Below, piece after piece: positions 43,926-53,575 of a stretch of 64,000 bases of DNA. The translations under genes and the position numbers were made by a program. This DNA is from Candidatus Aminicenantota bacterium (GTDB lineage Bacteria; Acidobacteriota; Aminicenantia; Aminicenantales; Aminicenantaceae): NCBI GenBank assembly GCA_016927475.1, contig JAFGMO010000047.1, forward strand, positions 62,001-126,000, in the 5' to 3' direction. The stretch's first letter is position 1. Every line of letters starts with the position of its first letter. The notes below the pieces were generated by a model that had not been told where the DNA came from, did not search any database, and was given only the letters and a program-made list of their open reading frames with translations.

Positions 43926-44679
43926 TTTTTTCTCCTTTTTTCCAGATCTCCTTGAGCTTGGCATAACGGGCGAAGATGGCATAACCATGAAGGACGGAAA
44001 TGACGAATCCCGGGAATCTATCCCTGAATCCTGCTTTGAACAGGTAGGATTTTACAAACCGCACCGGGGGGAGAAAAACCATATGAAACCACCTGGCCTT
44101 TTTCTTCCTGGCATACAGCTTCTGCGCACCAAGACCGGAGAACAAGTTGATGCGCTCGAGGTGATCGCTGATACCTGCGTAACTGAAATGGTGGATTGGA
44201 GATTCCAAAGGGATAATTTTTCCCTCTACATTCAAGTTCTCATGAACGTAATCTCCTTCCCACCGGGACTTTTCCTTTTGAAAAAGACGAACTTTACGGT
44301 CGGGGTACCACCCTGAATGGCGAATCCACCGCCCAAGATAATAGGTCAAGCGGGGCATGGAAAAGGCGCTGTTTTGGGGTTCCGTCTCTTTGAGCTTCAC
44401 TATCGTATGTTGAAGCTCTTTAGAAAGCCGTTCATCGGCATCAAGGGAAAGGATCCAGGAATGGGAAGCCAGGCTGTTGGCGTAATTTTTCTGGTCGGCA
44501 TAGTTCGTCCATTTCCTCTTATAAAATTTTTTCGTGTATTTCCGGGCGATCTTCTCCGTATCGTCCCTCGAGAAACGGTCGACAACAATGATCTCCTCGG
44601 CAATCTTCTCCACGCTCTTTAAAGCGGGCTCAAGTCTTTTTTCCTCATTGTAGGTAATGACAACGGCTGAGATTTTCAT
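43906..44679 (-). CDS. Glycosyltransferase family 2 (WaaE/KdtX-like)
   Basis: 257 residues from ATG 44679 (starts at 44688 and 44703 are possible). A GT-A fold with ISAVVITYNEEKRLEPAL, VVDRFSRDDT and the metal-binding SLDADER. The C-terminal half has the KdtX/WaaE traits RHSGWYPDRKVRLFQKEKSRWEG, VHENL and a short amphipathic end. Such enzymes attach glucose or another sugar to the inner core heptose of LPS. It heads the four-gene operon (GT2, GT4, GNAT, OSBS/NSAR-like), each overlapping or nearly touching the next. It starts 237 bp after the end of tolC. Confidence 0.9.
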   Translation of the reverse strand: MKISAVVITYNEEKRLEPALKSVEKIAEEIIVVDRFSRDDTEKIARKYTKKFYKRKWTNYADQKNYANSLASHSWILSLDADERLSKELQHTIVKLKETEPQNSAFSMPRLTYYLGRWIRHSGWYPDRKVRLFQKEKSRWEGDYVHENLNVEGKIIPLESPIHHFSYAGISDHLERINLFSGLGAQKLYARKKKARWFHMVFLPPVRFVKSYLFKAGFRDRFPGFVISVLHGYAIFARYAKLKEIWKKGEKIEPFPY

Positions 44680-44915
44680 CCCATTCATATTAACATAATT
44701 CAAACGTTAAATAACAGTTCGTCGCTCCCCTTCATAACACCTGCAATTTCCAGATAGGATTAGATCAAATTTTAGGTCCCAGAAGACTGAAATACCTGTT
44801 GGTTTAAAAGGAATAATTGTTTGAAAGAGGATGTTCCCTAATCGCGTTTCTATTGAGTAAAAAGGCTCCGCGTTCTTCTTTTGGACTTTTTTTCGACCTT
44901 GTTGAAAAGGGAAAA

Positions 44916-46478
44916 TCACTCAATCTGGAAATCCGATATGCGGATATTCCGCTTCTCCATGCTTATTCCCAGGGCTTTTTCAAGTTGCGCCAAAGCCAGA
45001 TTGTAATCGATCAACGCCTTAAGCTCCTGGGTTTGCGCTTCGGCCAGCGCTTCCTGATATTCCAGGACGAAATAATTAGTCGTGAGACCGACATTCAATT
45101 TTTTTTCTTCGGCCTTCAAACGTTTGGCGGCCAGCTCCTTAGAAATTTTGTAAGCCTGGAATCGCCGGGCGTTCGTCTTGACCGAACGGACGGCATCACG
45201 GACCTCGACAACGGCCTGCCTCCGAAGATTTTCCAGCTCAACAAGACTTTTCTCAAGCTCCATTTTGGCCACCGTATAATCCGCCCGGGAAAAGATGGTG
45301 TTGATGGGAATGGAAAGGGTTAATCCCACGGACCAGTTGTTGTAGAGGAAATGAAAAGCGTCACTGATCGCCTGCCCGGCACCGCCCTCCTCTTTCCCGA
45401 TAATGACGCCGGTTAAAGGATTATCATTCAGGTATTTGAGACGATCCCCCGACAATCCGGGACTCCAGTAGGAAAAGGAAAAATCCAGCCCGGGAAGCAG
45501 TTGATTTTTGGCCACACTCAGGTTGAGATGATTGGTCTCGATCGTCTTTTGTTTGATCTTGATATCAGGACGGCTGGATAAAGCCTCATCAATGGCTTCA
45601 TTTAAAACGATTTCCTTCTCAATGTATTCCGGTTGATCCAAAGCGATAATCCTTTTCCTCTCCACTTCATCGCCTATGGACATATTAAGGATATTCATAA
45701 GCCGGTCTTCATAGCGTCTGATAAGGGCCTCAGCTTGAAGGATATCAGCCTCTCTGGAAGCGACGACCGCTTCAGCGTTCAGAATCTCAATCTCCGCCAG
45801 ACGGCCTACTTCCACTTCTTTCCTCGTTTTGGCCAGAAGGTCCTTGGCCAGATCCAGAGACTGTTGCCTAACCTTATGATCCTCTATGGCATAGACCAGG
45901 TTCCAGTAGGCTTCCTGGACAAGGTAAATCGTATCCAAGACAACCGTTCTGAATTGATCGAGAGAAATGTCCAGGTTGTTCCGGGCAATCAGAATTTCCT
46001 TTCGATTCACCTTGAACCCGAAATTTTTCAACAATGGCTGTGTGGCCTCAAACCGTAACGTACTTTGGTAATAAGGATTATAATTCTGGAAAAGCTGGTT
46101 GGTATCCATTCTCAAATTGGACAGCGAAAGCGACAAACTCCCCCCCGTCGGAATCTGCTGTACGATGGAAGTGGAAAGATTCAAATATTTTGTCAAACTT
46201 GTATCTTCTCCCTGCAGCCACCATGAAGAAGCAGATTCATTCCTCTCATTCCCGAACTGCACTTCCCATTGGGGAAGGAAAATCTCCTTACTGCGGCTCA
46301 ACCGGGCTTCGGCCAATCCCGGATTGCGAATCTCGACCGCTATATTCAGGTTGTCTTTTAAGGCACGGACAATGCAGTCTTCCAGGCTCAGGGATAATGT
46401 CTCCTCAGCGGGAGCATGAACAGTCAGGCTGAAGATGAGCCATGCCGCCAAGAAAAAAATCTTTTTTCTTATTCTCAT
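44916..46478 (-). CDS. TolC-family outer-membrane efflux protein
   Basis: 520 residues with a signal peptide (cleavage near Val-His-Ala). Long helical hairpins with heptad pattern (LYSLEDCIVRALKDNLNIAV-type start, VQEAYWNLVYAIEDH, ILNAEAVVASREADILQAEA, VEVRDAVRSVKTNARRFQAYK) repeat twice, as in the TolC trimer that forms a periplasmic tunnel and an outer-membrane barrel. Strand segments (SLSLSLSNLRM, GLDFSFSYWSPG) fit the barrel. No membrane-fusion or inner-membrane pump gene is adjacent, so its partner is elsewhere. It is divergent from the first 786-aa membrane protein across repeat copy B. Confidence 0.93.
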   Translation of the reverse strand: MRIRKKIFFLAAWLIFSLTVHAPAEETLSLSLEDCIVRALKDNLNIAVEIRNPGLAEARLSRSKEIFLPQWEVQFGNERNESASSWWLQGEDTSLTKYLNLSTSIVQQIPTGGSLSLSLSNLRMDTNQLFQNYNPYYQSTLRFEATQPLLKNFGFKVNRKEILIARNNLDISLDQFRTVVLDTIYLVQEAYWNLVYAIEDHKVRQQSLDLAKDLLAKTRKEVEVGRLAEIEILNAEAVVASREADILQAEALIRRYEDRLMNILNMSIGDEVERKRIIALDQPEYIEKEIVLNEAIDEALSSRPDIKIKQKTIETNHLNLSVAKNQLLPGLDFSFSYWSPGLSGDRLKYLNDNPLTGVIIGKEEGGAGQAISDAFHFLYNNWSVGLTLSIPINTIFSRADYTVAKMELEKSLVELENLRRQAVVEVRDAVRSVKTNARRFQAYKISKELAAKRLKAEEKKLNVGLTTNYFVLEYQEALAEAQTQELKALIDYNLALAQLEKALGISMEKRNIRISDFQIE

Positions 46479-46573
46479 TGCCGTCCTCCTATTATTTCCA
46501 AAACAAACATGTCTGATACAGGGTATTCGGCCCTAACCGTTTATACGTAAAATACATGCCCTGAGTTTAAGTT

Positions 46574-46849
46574 CCTGCATTATTCATAAATTTGGCCGAC
46601 ACCAACAGATAAAATCTCTTTTTTGTATAGCTTATATATTTTTCCCACTAACATAGATAATGAATCATTTTGCATATTCATTTTCAAGAGAATGTCGGCC
46701 ATATTTACCCTGCGGGCGAGCCGATCTTACCGCATCTGCTTCGTTGCGATGGACTCGCGGTGAACTAGCACAGCTTCGTCCATCGACGCCTCACATCTGC
46801 GGCAAGCTTGGATCGCGAATAACGCAGGAACACCTGCATTATTCATAAA
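46574..46849 (-). repeat. Dispersed intergenic element, copy B (full length)
   Basis: Minus-strand counterpart of copy A. The conserved stem is 46748-46754 / 46778-46784 with a 23-nt loop; the GGCCGAC/GTCGGCC pair is at 46594-46600 / 46694-46700. Borders (ATGCAGG on minus) are 259 nt apart. Compared with copy A, four base pairs of the stem change on both sides. A 44-nt exact direct repeat (46574-46617 and 46833-46876) brackets the element. It occupies the divergent gap between tolC and the 786-aa membrane protein. Confidence 0.88.
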
Positions 46850-46965
46850 TTTGGCCGACACCAACAGATAAAATCTATATCAGGAGTATATCCGTTCTTG
46901 ACACGAACCCGTTTTTTTCCAGATAATCTCTTCGAAACGGGACGTTTTGGATTAAGGATGACCTT

Positions 46966-49326
46966 GTGAAAAACAAACCGGCAGCCTCGGTATTTTTCCT
47001 TATTCCGCCGGCATTAATTCTCGGATTTTTCCTTCTTATCCTTCGCCAGGCCCCTTCCAGGACCATTTTCGAACATGGCTTTCCGTTGACTGTGATTCCA
47101 TTCCTCATCTTCAGCTTGTCTGCTCTAGCCTTTCTTATGCTCGTCTGGTGGTTCTCGGGAAGGTTTTTTTCCCGTTTTTACGCGTCTCCCCTGTCAAAAG
47201 AATGGGCATATGATATTTTGACCTATACTCCTATCCTGTTTTTTTTATTGACTCCCTTCGTCCTCTCCCGCTACCTGGACCGTGAGGATTTGATAAACCG
47301 GCTTGGTATCCTCGCAGGGGCGGTATTTTTCGCCGTCCTTTATCTCAAAGGAACCCGGCTCCTTGTATTGGAGAAAAAAACGGGCATATTAAGTAAAGCG
47401 GCGAGCCGTTTTTTCAGCCGTCCCCTTCGACAAAAGGTTAAAATTCTGTTCTTGTCAGCCTTTATTTTATTCAACGCTGCCTCTGCCTTGATCTGCTTAT
47501 CCGGTGTTACCGTCTCCGGGGACGAACCCCACTATCTCCTCATCACTCACAGCTTGATCAAAGACGGGGATTTCGACCTGGAAAATAACTATAACGGCCG
47601 GGACTACAGGGCTTATATGCCTGAAGAAACCCGCATCGATCCTCATCTTGCCCCCGGCGCCAAAGGACAATATTCGTTTCATTCGCCCGGGACTTCCCTA
47701 TTGATGCTTCCCTTTTATTTAATCGGCTCCCTATTTGGAAAAAGCCTGATGGTCTGGTTCGTACGTCTCGGCATGAGCCTTTTCGGAACCCTGCTCGGAA
47801 TTCAGATCTATCTTTTTGCTCTTCAGGAATGGAAAAGAGAAAAAACCGCCCTGCTACTCTGGTTTATCTTCAGCTTCACCTCACCTGTTCTTTTTTACTC
47901 GATCCATATCTACCCGGAGATCATCGTCGCTCTCCTCTCCATGTATGTCTTTCGAAAAGTCCGCTTCTCTCCTTCCTTTAGTCCCGGGTTGCTTATGATT
48001 CTCGGCGCCGCTTTGTCGGTTATGATCTGGTTTCACGCCCTTAAATACATTTTCATCATGGGTCCACTATTTCTGTATTCCCTCTGGGTTTTTCTAAGGA
48101 AACACCGATTGGGCTGGAAATCGGCCTGGTTTTTTGGAACTCCGGCATTGATTCTCGCCGTTTATTTTATCTTCCAAGTTAGCCTCTATGGTTCATTTTC
48201 CCTAACCTCGGTCTCCTGGCGGGGAGTTATCTCCTCCCGGGAATCGATGGAATACCTGAAAATCCTGCTGACGGGCATACCTTTCCGCTTTAGATGGGAA
48301 ACCCTGGCCGGCTATTTCCTCGACCAGCGGGACGGTCTTCTGCTTTATGCCCCGGTTTACTTTTTTTCCCTGTTGGGAGCGGTCGAGATGATCAAACGGA
48401 AATTCCGTTTTTTCCTTTTGCTATTTTTTATCACGGCTCCTTACATTCTCAACTCCGCCTTTTTGACTCAGAGAACGGGTTACGCTCCCCAAGCCCGTCC
48501 CTTGGTGGCTGTCTGTTGGGGACTGGCTGTACCCTTGGGTTTTTTCCTTGTATACGGCGCCAAAAAGGTCTTCCGGTTGCTATTTTCCTTGGCCGTCGCA
48601 ACCAGCCTGGCCGTTTCCGTTCTTTTGATCAGGATCCCTCTGGCTCTCTACCAACTGACTACGGTAGGAGAAACACAACGGGCGGGCCTTCTTTTCCTAA
48701 ACCTCAGCAACCTGCACTTTTATCTTCCCAAATACCTGCCTTCATTCTTGAAAATCGAAGATTCCCGCTGGCCGGCCAACTTCATCTGGATCGGCGCCCT
48801 AGTTTTTTTTACGGTTGCCTACGCAACGGTCAAAAAACACCGTTTTACGCTTCCTTATGCCGCCCACGGCCTGATCGCCGCAGGCCTTCTGCTCTTGGTA
48901 TTTTTCTGGTTGGTCCTTTATCCCCGGCCCGTGCTCCTTTCTCCCGTCAGAACGGTCTTTCCTACAGGTGAAAAAATGACATTCTATTCCCTGGGACATG
49001 TGGCCCGCATGCCCCGGCCCGGCACATTTATTCTTCCTCAGGACAACCGTTCCTATGTTTTTTTCTTCACATCCTGGAGAGAAATCAAATCTTTTCAAAT
49101 CCGTTTCGGTTCGTCCGCAGGGGATTACGATGTCAGGGTCGGCTATTTCGACGCCGTCCTCTTCCAGGGCCGAACTTCTAAGGAGATCAAAACACTGTAT
49201 CTAGCCGGTCCCCCCTCTTACAAACTAAAAAGCACAAATCTCTATCAGGTAAACATTCATCTGGAAAGAAAGTCGGCTATCTCAACTTTCCAAAATCCCT
49301 ACCATTTCTCGGTTATTCCTCAATGA
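46966..49326 (+). CDS. GT-C/PMT-like membrane glycosyltransferase (paralogue 1, 786 aa)
   Basis: 786 residues from GTG 46966, with AAGGATGA ahead. About twelve transmembrane helices; the first large periplasmic loop after the fifth helix has VSGDEPHYLLITHSLIKDGDFD, the Asp-Glu motif typical of GT-C (GT39/GT83-like) enzymes that use polyprenyl-phosphate sugars. A second loop holds YFLDQRDGLLLYAPVYF. A ~95-residue periplasmic beta-rich tail follows. Its stop abuts the stop of the converging gene (TGATCA). The gene at 56337-58697 is a paralogue of exactly equal length. The acceptor is unknown. Confidence 0.75.
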   Translation: MKNKPAASVFFLIPPALILGFFLLILRQAPSRTIFEHGFPLTVIPFLIFSLSALAFLMLVWWFSGRFFSRFYASPLSKEWAYDILTYTPILFFLLTPFVLSRYLDREDLINRLGILAGAVFFAVLYLKGTRLLVLEKKTGILSKAASRFFSRPLRQKVKILFLSAFILFNAASALICLSGVTVSGDEPHYLLITHSLIKDGDFDLENNYNGRDYRAYMPEETRIDPHLAPGAKGQYSFHSPGTSLLMLPFYLIGSLFGKSLMVWFVRLGMSLFGTLLGIQIYLFALQEWKREKTALLLWFIFSFTSPVLFYSIHIYPEIIVALLSMYVFRKVRFSPSFSPGLLMILGAALSVMIWFHALKYIFIMGPLFLYSLWVFLRKHRLGWKSAWFFGTPALILAVYFIFQVSLYGSFSLTSVSWRGVISSRESMEYLKILLTGIPFRFRWETLAGYFLDQRDGLLLYAPVYFFSLLGAVEMIKRKFRFFLLLFFITAPYILNSAFLTQRTGYAPQARPLVAVCWGLAVPLGFFLVYGAKKVFRLLFSLAVATSLAVSVLLIRIPLALYQLTTVGETQRAGLLFLNLSNLHFYLPKYLPSFLKIEDSRWPANFIWIGALVFFTVAYATVKKHRFTLPYAAHGLIAAGLLLLVFFWLVLYPRPVLLSPVRTVFPTGEKMTFYSLGHVARMPRPGTFILPQDNRSYVFFFTSWREIKSFQIRFGSSAGDYDVRVGYFDAVLFQGRTSKEIKTLYLAGPPSYKLKSTNLYQVNIHLERKSAISTFQNPYHFSVIPQ

Positions 49327-50952
49327 TCATTCAATCTTAAGCTTGACCCCTTTTGGCAAAGAAAGGCTGAACCGTTGAAGCACACTCCGCACTTGTTCCT
49401 TTTCGCCCTCAACCGTGACATAAAACGTGACGGTGTCCTTGGAGGCTGTAACCCGAGGATTTCTTAAAAACATCTCCGCCATGGGAATCCAGGATTCCGG
49501 AATCCCCTCAAAAATCTCTTTATAAATGACAACAACAGAAACACCATATTTCCGAACCAGTGCATCCATCCAATCCGTATCCTTTTCCTTCATTCGCCTG
49601 TCGAACGCCTCCCTGGAACCCAATCCCCATAAATCCAAAACATAATGGTCATTCCGGTAGGAAGGCCAGCCCAAGTCATTGACGGCAATCGGTTTTTTGT
49701 AATATTCAACGGCGAAACGGTGGATCTGGTATTGTTGCTGATAGATGTTATTGGATCCAAAAGGGGTGGTAAAAAGAATTTTCACATAAGGATAACATGT
49801 GTAACCTATAAAAAGACAAAACACGACAAAGACGTTGAGCATCTTTCTCCCGCTGACAAAATGAACGATATTTTCTCTGAATCCAAAAACGAGCGTTATC
49901 AAAATAACACACCAGATATAAATTTCGTAACGGCCGTACCAGCCATATCTCCCAAACAACAAATGCAAAAAAACACAAAGAAACACCGTACCGAAAACGA
50001 GTCTTTCTTTTAACTTTATGCGTGAATCCAGCATCCACAGAAGAAGGGGAAACGAGCCGAGAAATATCACGAATCCTCTTCCGTCACGAAGGCTTCGATT
50101 AAGACCTCCTATGATCGTGGCGGGTTCCAACTTCAAGGAAGCGACGGAAGACTTGAGCCTCACCGAGTCCGGGAAAAAAGAGTGACCTTCCCGGCTCAGG
50201 AAAAGAGAAAATCCCCCCACTAAAATGGCCATAAGGATAAAACAAACAAGAGCTTTTTTATGGCGTTTTCGCAGAATCAAAAACACAAGAACCGGCATGG
50301 ATAATGCGAGATTTTCATACCGGACAAGCGGCCCCGCCACAACAGCCGACAAAAACCACCATGTAACCTGATCTTTTTGAATGTCCCATATCACTCCCAG
50401 GATAACCAATAGGGCAAAAACAAGCTGCAATGAATGCTCCATACCTGTAAAAACCAACCCGATAATATTCATAGCCGGAATGCACAACATCGCTATAAAG
50501 CCGATAAAAAGGTTTTTTTCCCGTCCCTCCCAAAACCGGAAAAAAAGCTCCAGGATTCTGTAGATAAGGATCATGCTCAAAAAAGCAAAAAGAACATTCA
50601 AAATCAGAATAAAAGCACCGGCTGATTTCAAAGGGGCAAAGGGAACCAGAAAAAAAGGCCAGATGATACTGGAGGAGGGGGTGGAGAATTCATTCTTATT
50701 TATTCCGTAGTGACCTTCCTTGATATTCTCCGCAAGACTCAGATGAATGTAAGCATCATCCAGGGTGAAAATCAAATGGCCCTGGTTGAGCCAAAGAATC
50801 GCTGCCAACTCGATAATGATAAGCAGAAAAAGCAAAATGAAAGCGGAATAATAAAAGATACCCTTTGTCTCCCGCAGCAAGGTCCGGCCGGCAGCTTTTC
50901 CCCCCGGATTCATGTTTTTTTTCCGGAATTCGCCTTGCCTGGATACAGTCAT
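49327..50952 (-). CDS. GT-C-like polytopic membrane protein
   Basis: 541 residues with about eleven transmembrane helices. The first loop has TLDDAYIHLSLAENIKEGHYGINKNE, an Asp-Asp pair in the GT-C catalytic place, then STPSSSIIWPFFLVPF. After the helices (residue ~390 on) a soluble domain contains AVNDLGWPSYRNDHYVLDLWGLGSREAF, common in this membrane-protein class. It begins in ATGA overlap with the stop of the gene ahead, so the two are coupled. It is probably a polyprenyl-sugar-dependent transferase or an O-antigen-type protein of the inner membrane. No precise family name can be given. Confidence 0.7.
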   Translation of the reverse strand: MTVSRQGEFRKKNMNPGGKAAGRTLLRETKGIFYYSAFILLFLLIIIELAAILWLNQGHLIFTLDDAYIHLSLAENIKEGHYGINKNEFSTPSSSIIWPFFLVPFAPLKSAGAFILILNVLFAFLSMILIYRILELFFRFWEGREKNLFIGFIAMLCIPAMNIIGLVFTGMEHSLQLVFALLVILGVIWDIQKDQVTWWFLSAVVAGPLVRYENLALSMPVLVFLILRKRHKKALVCFILMAILVGGFSLFLSREGHSFFPDSVRLKSSVASLKLEPATIIGGLNRSLRDGRGFVIFLGSFPLLLWMLDSRIKLKERLVFGTVFLCVFLHLLFGRYGWYGRYEIYIWCVILITLVFGFRENIVHFVSGRKMLNVFVVFCLFIGYTCYPYVKILFTTPFGSNNIYQQQYQIHRFAVEYYKKPIAVNDLGWPSYRNDHYVLDLWGLGSREAFDRRMKEKDTDWMDALVRKYGVSVVVIYKEIFEGIPESWIPMAEMFLRNPRVTASKDTVTFYVTVEGEKEQVRSVLQRFSLSLPKGVKLKIE

Positions 50953-52655
50953 TTTTCCCCTTCATATAAAAAACGATACATATCAAAATATTCGGTTCCG
51001 GCGAACTTTCGACCCCCAGTCCGTATGAAGTTTACCAATTTATAGGCCGAGTTTTCCGGAATCGGCCGGAATTCCCTAAAGAGATATTCAGCATGAACTT
51101 TCTGAACAATCAGAATCAAACCTTGTTTTGACCTTATTTCATTTTCCAATCTGTCGACTAGCCTCTGATTTTTCAGCTCCACGGGCTGCAACCAATCAAT
51201 GGAAAGGGGATTGACCTGAGAAGCCTTCACCCAATATCCGGCGCAATCAGGAATGATGGTGAACTCCTCTCCCCGGTACTTTTCCACAGCACGATCCAAA
51301 TCCTTCAGAAAACGAAAGGTATTTTCATTGGTTCTTATTTTTTTGGTACCAGGGAAAATATCCTCCAAAGAATATTCAAGGTCCGATGCGGGCCGTTCCA
51401 GATAGATATGATTGTATCTCGCCCATACAAAAGCTCCCACCGACATGATCAAAAGAGCGCACTTCAGCAGGCCAAAAAGACGTTTGACATTTTTCCCGGC
51501 CCCTGAAGGGAACACAGAAAAGATGAGGAGCAGTATCACCAAGGCCAGGATACCTGCAGCCAAAGAGGGTGAATTGTAGCCCTTTGACAGAGAAACACTC
51601 CAGGCGATCACCAAGGCTGACAATACAGGTTTAAGAACATTTCCTCTTTCGCTCCTTTTTGCAAAAAGAAAAAAATAGAGCGCCGTTCCCGCCACGATGC
51701 CAAAAAGCCAAAAAGCAAGATTCCAAACAGCCCTTCCCATCCAAAGCCCGGCAGGATAAGTAAAAAGAGAGACTCCCAAGGCCGTCATACCGGCCGCACG
51801 AAGGAAATTCGGTTTGAAGACACCATTCAAGAGCTTTCTGCGGTACATTAACAGACAAGACAAAAAACCCCATATTATCCCCAAAGGAAACGTTATCCAC
51901 TCGGTCAGATAACTGATGAATCCCGCCTGTATGATACCTGTCTGAAAGCATAATTGGATAAAAGCGTCTCCAAAGGCCCCCGCAACCAGCAAATATCCCG
52001 AATACAATAAGCCCGGCAGAAATATGGCCACCCAAGTTTTCTTGTTTTTCCATTCGTTCCATATAAAAGGCAGGACAAATACCGCAGGAATAAAACTTTG
52101 CTTGAAAAGACAAGACAGCCCCAAAAAGAAAAATCCTATAAATTTGACGGCCGGTTTCTTTTTCCGGGTCCATACCAGACCCAGTGAAATCATCAAAAGC
52201 CCATCAATGGTATGCCATGCCATAACCGGGAAGGTGTGAACGGAAAAAATATAGGCCACGAAAAAAAACAATGTTTTATCAAAGAGACGGACTTTCAGAC
52301 TTGCAAAGCTTGAGAAAACATGTGTCCAAGCCGCAGCCATTACGGCAAATTCACACCAGACAACAAAGCGGGAGATCCAATAGGTATACCCTCCTCCCAA
52401 AAGGACAACCGGAAGGTGAAGGATCGCCGATCCGACGGGACGGATCGATATGAAATCAAGATGGGGGATCTGCCCCTCTAATATCCTACGGCTGTAGGCA
52501 AGAATGAATCCGTCATCAGAAGGATTGTATCCCGCCCAAGAGAACAATACGTGCGATATGGCCGGGACTATAGAAACAAAAACGAAGTATAAAAGATGGC
52601 TGCTTCGAAAGGAATCTTCATTTGAAGCACTTATAAAACCGGAATCTTTCCCCAC
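50949..52655 (-). CDS. GT-C-like polytopic membrane protein
   Basis: 568 residues, about eleven helices. An early periplasmic loop has NPSDDGFILAYSRRILEGQIPHLDF (Asp-Asp, then the amphipathic helix found in GT-C proteins) and SIRPVGSAILHLPVVLLGGG. A soluble C-terminal stretch includes ENTFRFLKDLDRAVEKY and FTIIPDCAGYWVKASQVNP. It is the first gene of a two-gene unit with 49327-50952 (four-base overlap). The shared layout of loop, helices and a small terminal domain suggests a common duplicated ancestor for the membrane proteins of this 46-59 kb zone, though sequence identity between this one and the 786-aa pair looks low. Confidence 0.7.
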   Translation of the reverse strand: MGKDSGFISASNEDSFRSSHLLYFVFVSIVPAISHVLFSWAGYNPSDDGFILAYSRRILEGQIPHLDFISIRPVGSAILHLPVVLLGGGYTYWISRFVVWCEFAVMAAAWTHVFSSFASLKVRLFDKTLFFFVAYIFSVHTFPVMAWHTIDGLLMISLGLVWTRKKKPAVKFIGFFFLGLSCLFKQSFIPAVFVLPFIWNEWKNKKTWVAIFLPGLLYSGYLLVAGAFGDAFIQLCFQTGIIQAGFISYLTEWITFPLGIIWGFLSCLLMYRRKLLNGVFKPNFLRAAGMTALGVSLFTYPAGLWMGRAVWNLAFWLFGIVAGTALYFFLFAKRSERGNVLKPVLSALVIAWSVSLSKGYNSPSLAAGILALVILLLIFSVFPSGAGKNVKRLFGLLKCALLIMSVGAFVWARYNHIYLERPASDLEYSLEDIFPGTKKIRTNENTFRFLKDLDRAVEKYRGEEFTIIPDCAGYWVKASQVNPLSIDWLQPVELKNQRLVDRLENEIRSKQGLILIVQKVHAEYLFREFRPIPENSAYKLVNFIRTGGRKFAGTEYFDMYRFLYEGEK

Positions 52656-52810
52656 GTAACTCCCTTATGTGAAGTGTGACCATACATACCATATTTGAAT
52701 AGGCTATTCAAGAATCAATCTTTTTTAGCATGACAGGGACAACAGGTGCGCTAAAAATGGGGATGTCCCTTTCATTTTATTGCTAAAGGATTTTGCGATT
52801 CAGCAAAAAA

Positions 52811-53542
52811 TCAGCCAAGAAAAAGTTTTTTGACGGCAAAGCCCGAAGCCATCGCCAGGCCAAAACTCAACATGGTTCCGACCAGAATATATTCTGTCTG
52901 GGCCCGCTTAGCCGAATCCTTAATGTCGCCAAAACGAAAAAGAGATTTCGCTCCAACAAGGAGAGCAATGGCTTCCGGATAGTCAGCCAGAATAAAGGAA
53001 TAGATAAGCAGCCTCTCAAGACATCCGATCCAGAGTCCGGCATCAGGGAGTCCTTTAAAATCCAGCGTATCAAGCTTCTCACGAAAATTTTTCGTGAGAC
53101 AGCCGACAAGCCGTCCAAAGGGCAATGTCACCATAACGAACCCGCCAATGACTCCCAGAAAAGCCTGGGATGTCCAGACCTTTGTCAATATATCCCGTAA
53201 AAAGGGACCCGCCTCCTGGCCGCATAAACAAAAAACACCTGCCAAAACCAGCAAATGCAAAACCTGATCGGCTATAAAATATTGCGGCTTATCCTCAAGG
53301 GTGGATTTCCAGCCGTCAATCACAAAATGAGTGACAAAAACAAAGGGGATAACGAGATAAAAATACCGCCATACGCCAACGGCTGCATAAACAAGCAGAG
53401 AGTAAAAAAAACAGTGGAAAAAAAGCCAGGGGGATTTCCAGTTTTTCCGGTTTTTATCATCAACGATGGTTTTCGTTTGAAACATAAAGTCCCCAAGAAA
53501 ATGAGCGAAAAGAAGTCTCAGGATAAGGGTAATGTTAGTCAT
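52811..53542 (-). CDS. DUF3307 membrane protein
   Basis: 243 residues. It begins LLFAHFLGDFMFQTKTIVDDK and has HFVIDGWKSTL and YFIADQVLHLLVLAGV, the motifs of DUF3307, an inner-membrane family of unknown function whose His and Asp residues lie within helices. About seven helices in all. AAGGTG stands eight bases before ATG 53542. It follows the SatD-type gene by 33 bp in the same direction, a pairing that recurs in other genomes. The conserved His/Asp in helices hint at a metal site (inference). Confidence 0.88.
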   Translation of the reverse strand: MTNITLILRLLFAHFLGDFMFQTKTIVDDKNRKNWKSPWLFFHCFFYSLLVYAAVGVWRYFYLVIPFVFVTHFVIDGWKSTLEDKPQYFIADQVLHLLVLAGVFCLCGQEAGPFLRDILTKVWTSQAFLGVIGGFVMVTLPFGRLVGCLTKNFREKLDTLDFKGLPDAGLWIGCLERLLIYSFILADYPEAIALLVGAKSLFRFGDIKDSAKRAQTEYILVGTMLSFGLAMASGFAVKKLFLG

Positions 53543-53575
53543 AAGCTTTACACCTTATAATTACGTTTATAAATA

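Noticed and set aside
46660-46848. 62-codon frame on the plus strand inside element copy B
   Set aside because: It is antisense to the element, has no SD and no equivalent in copy A.
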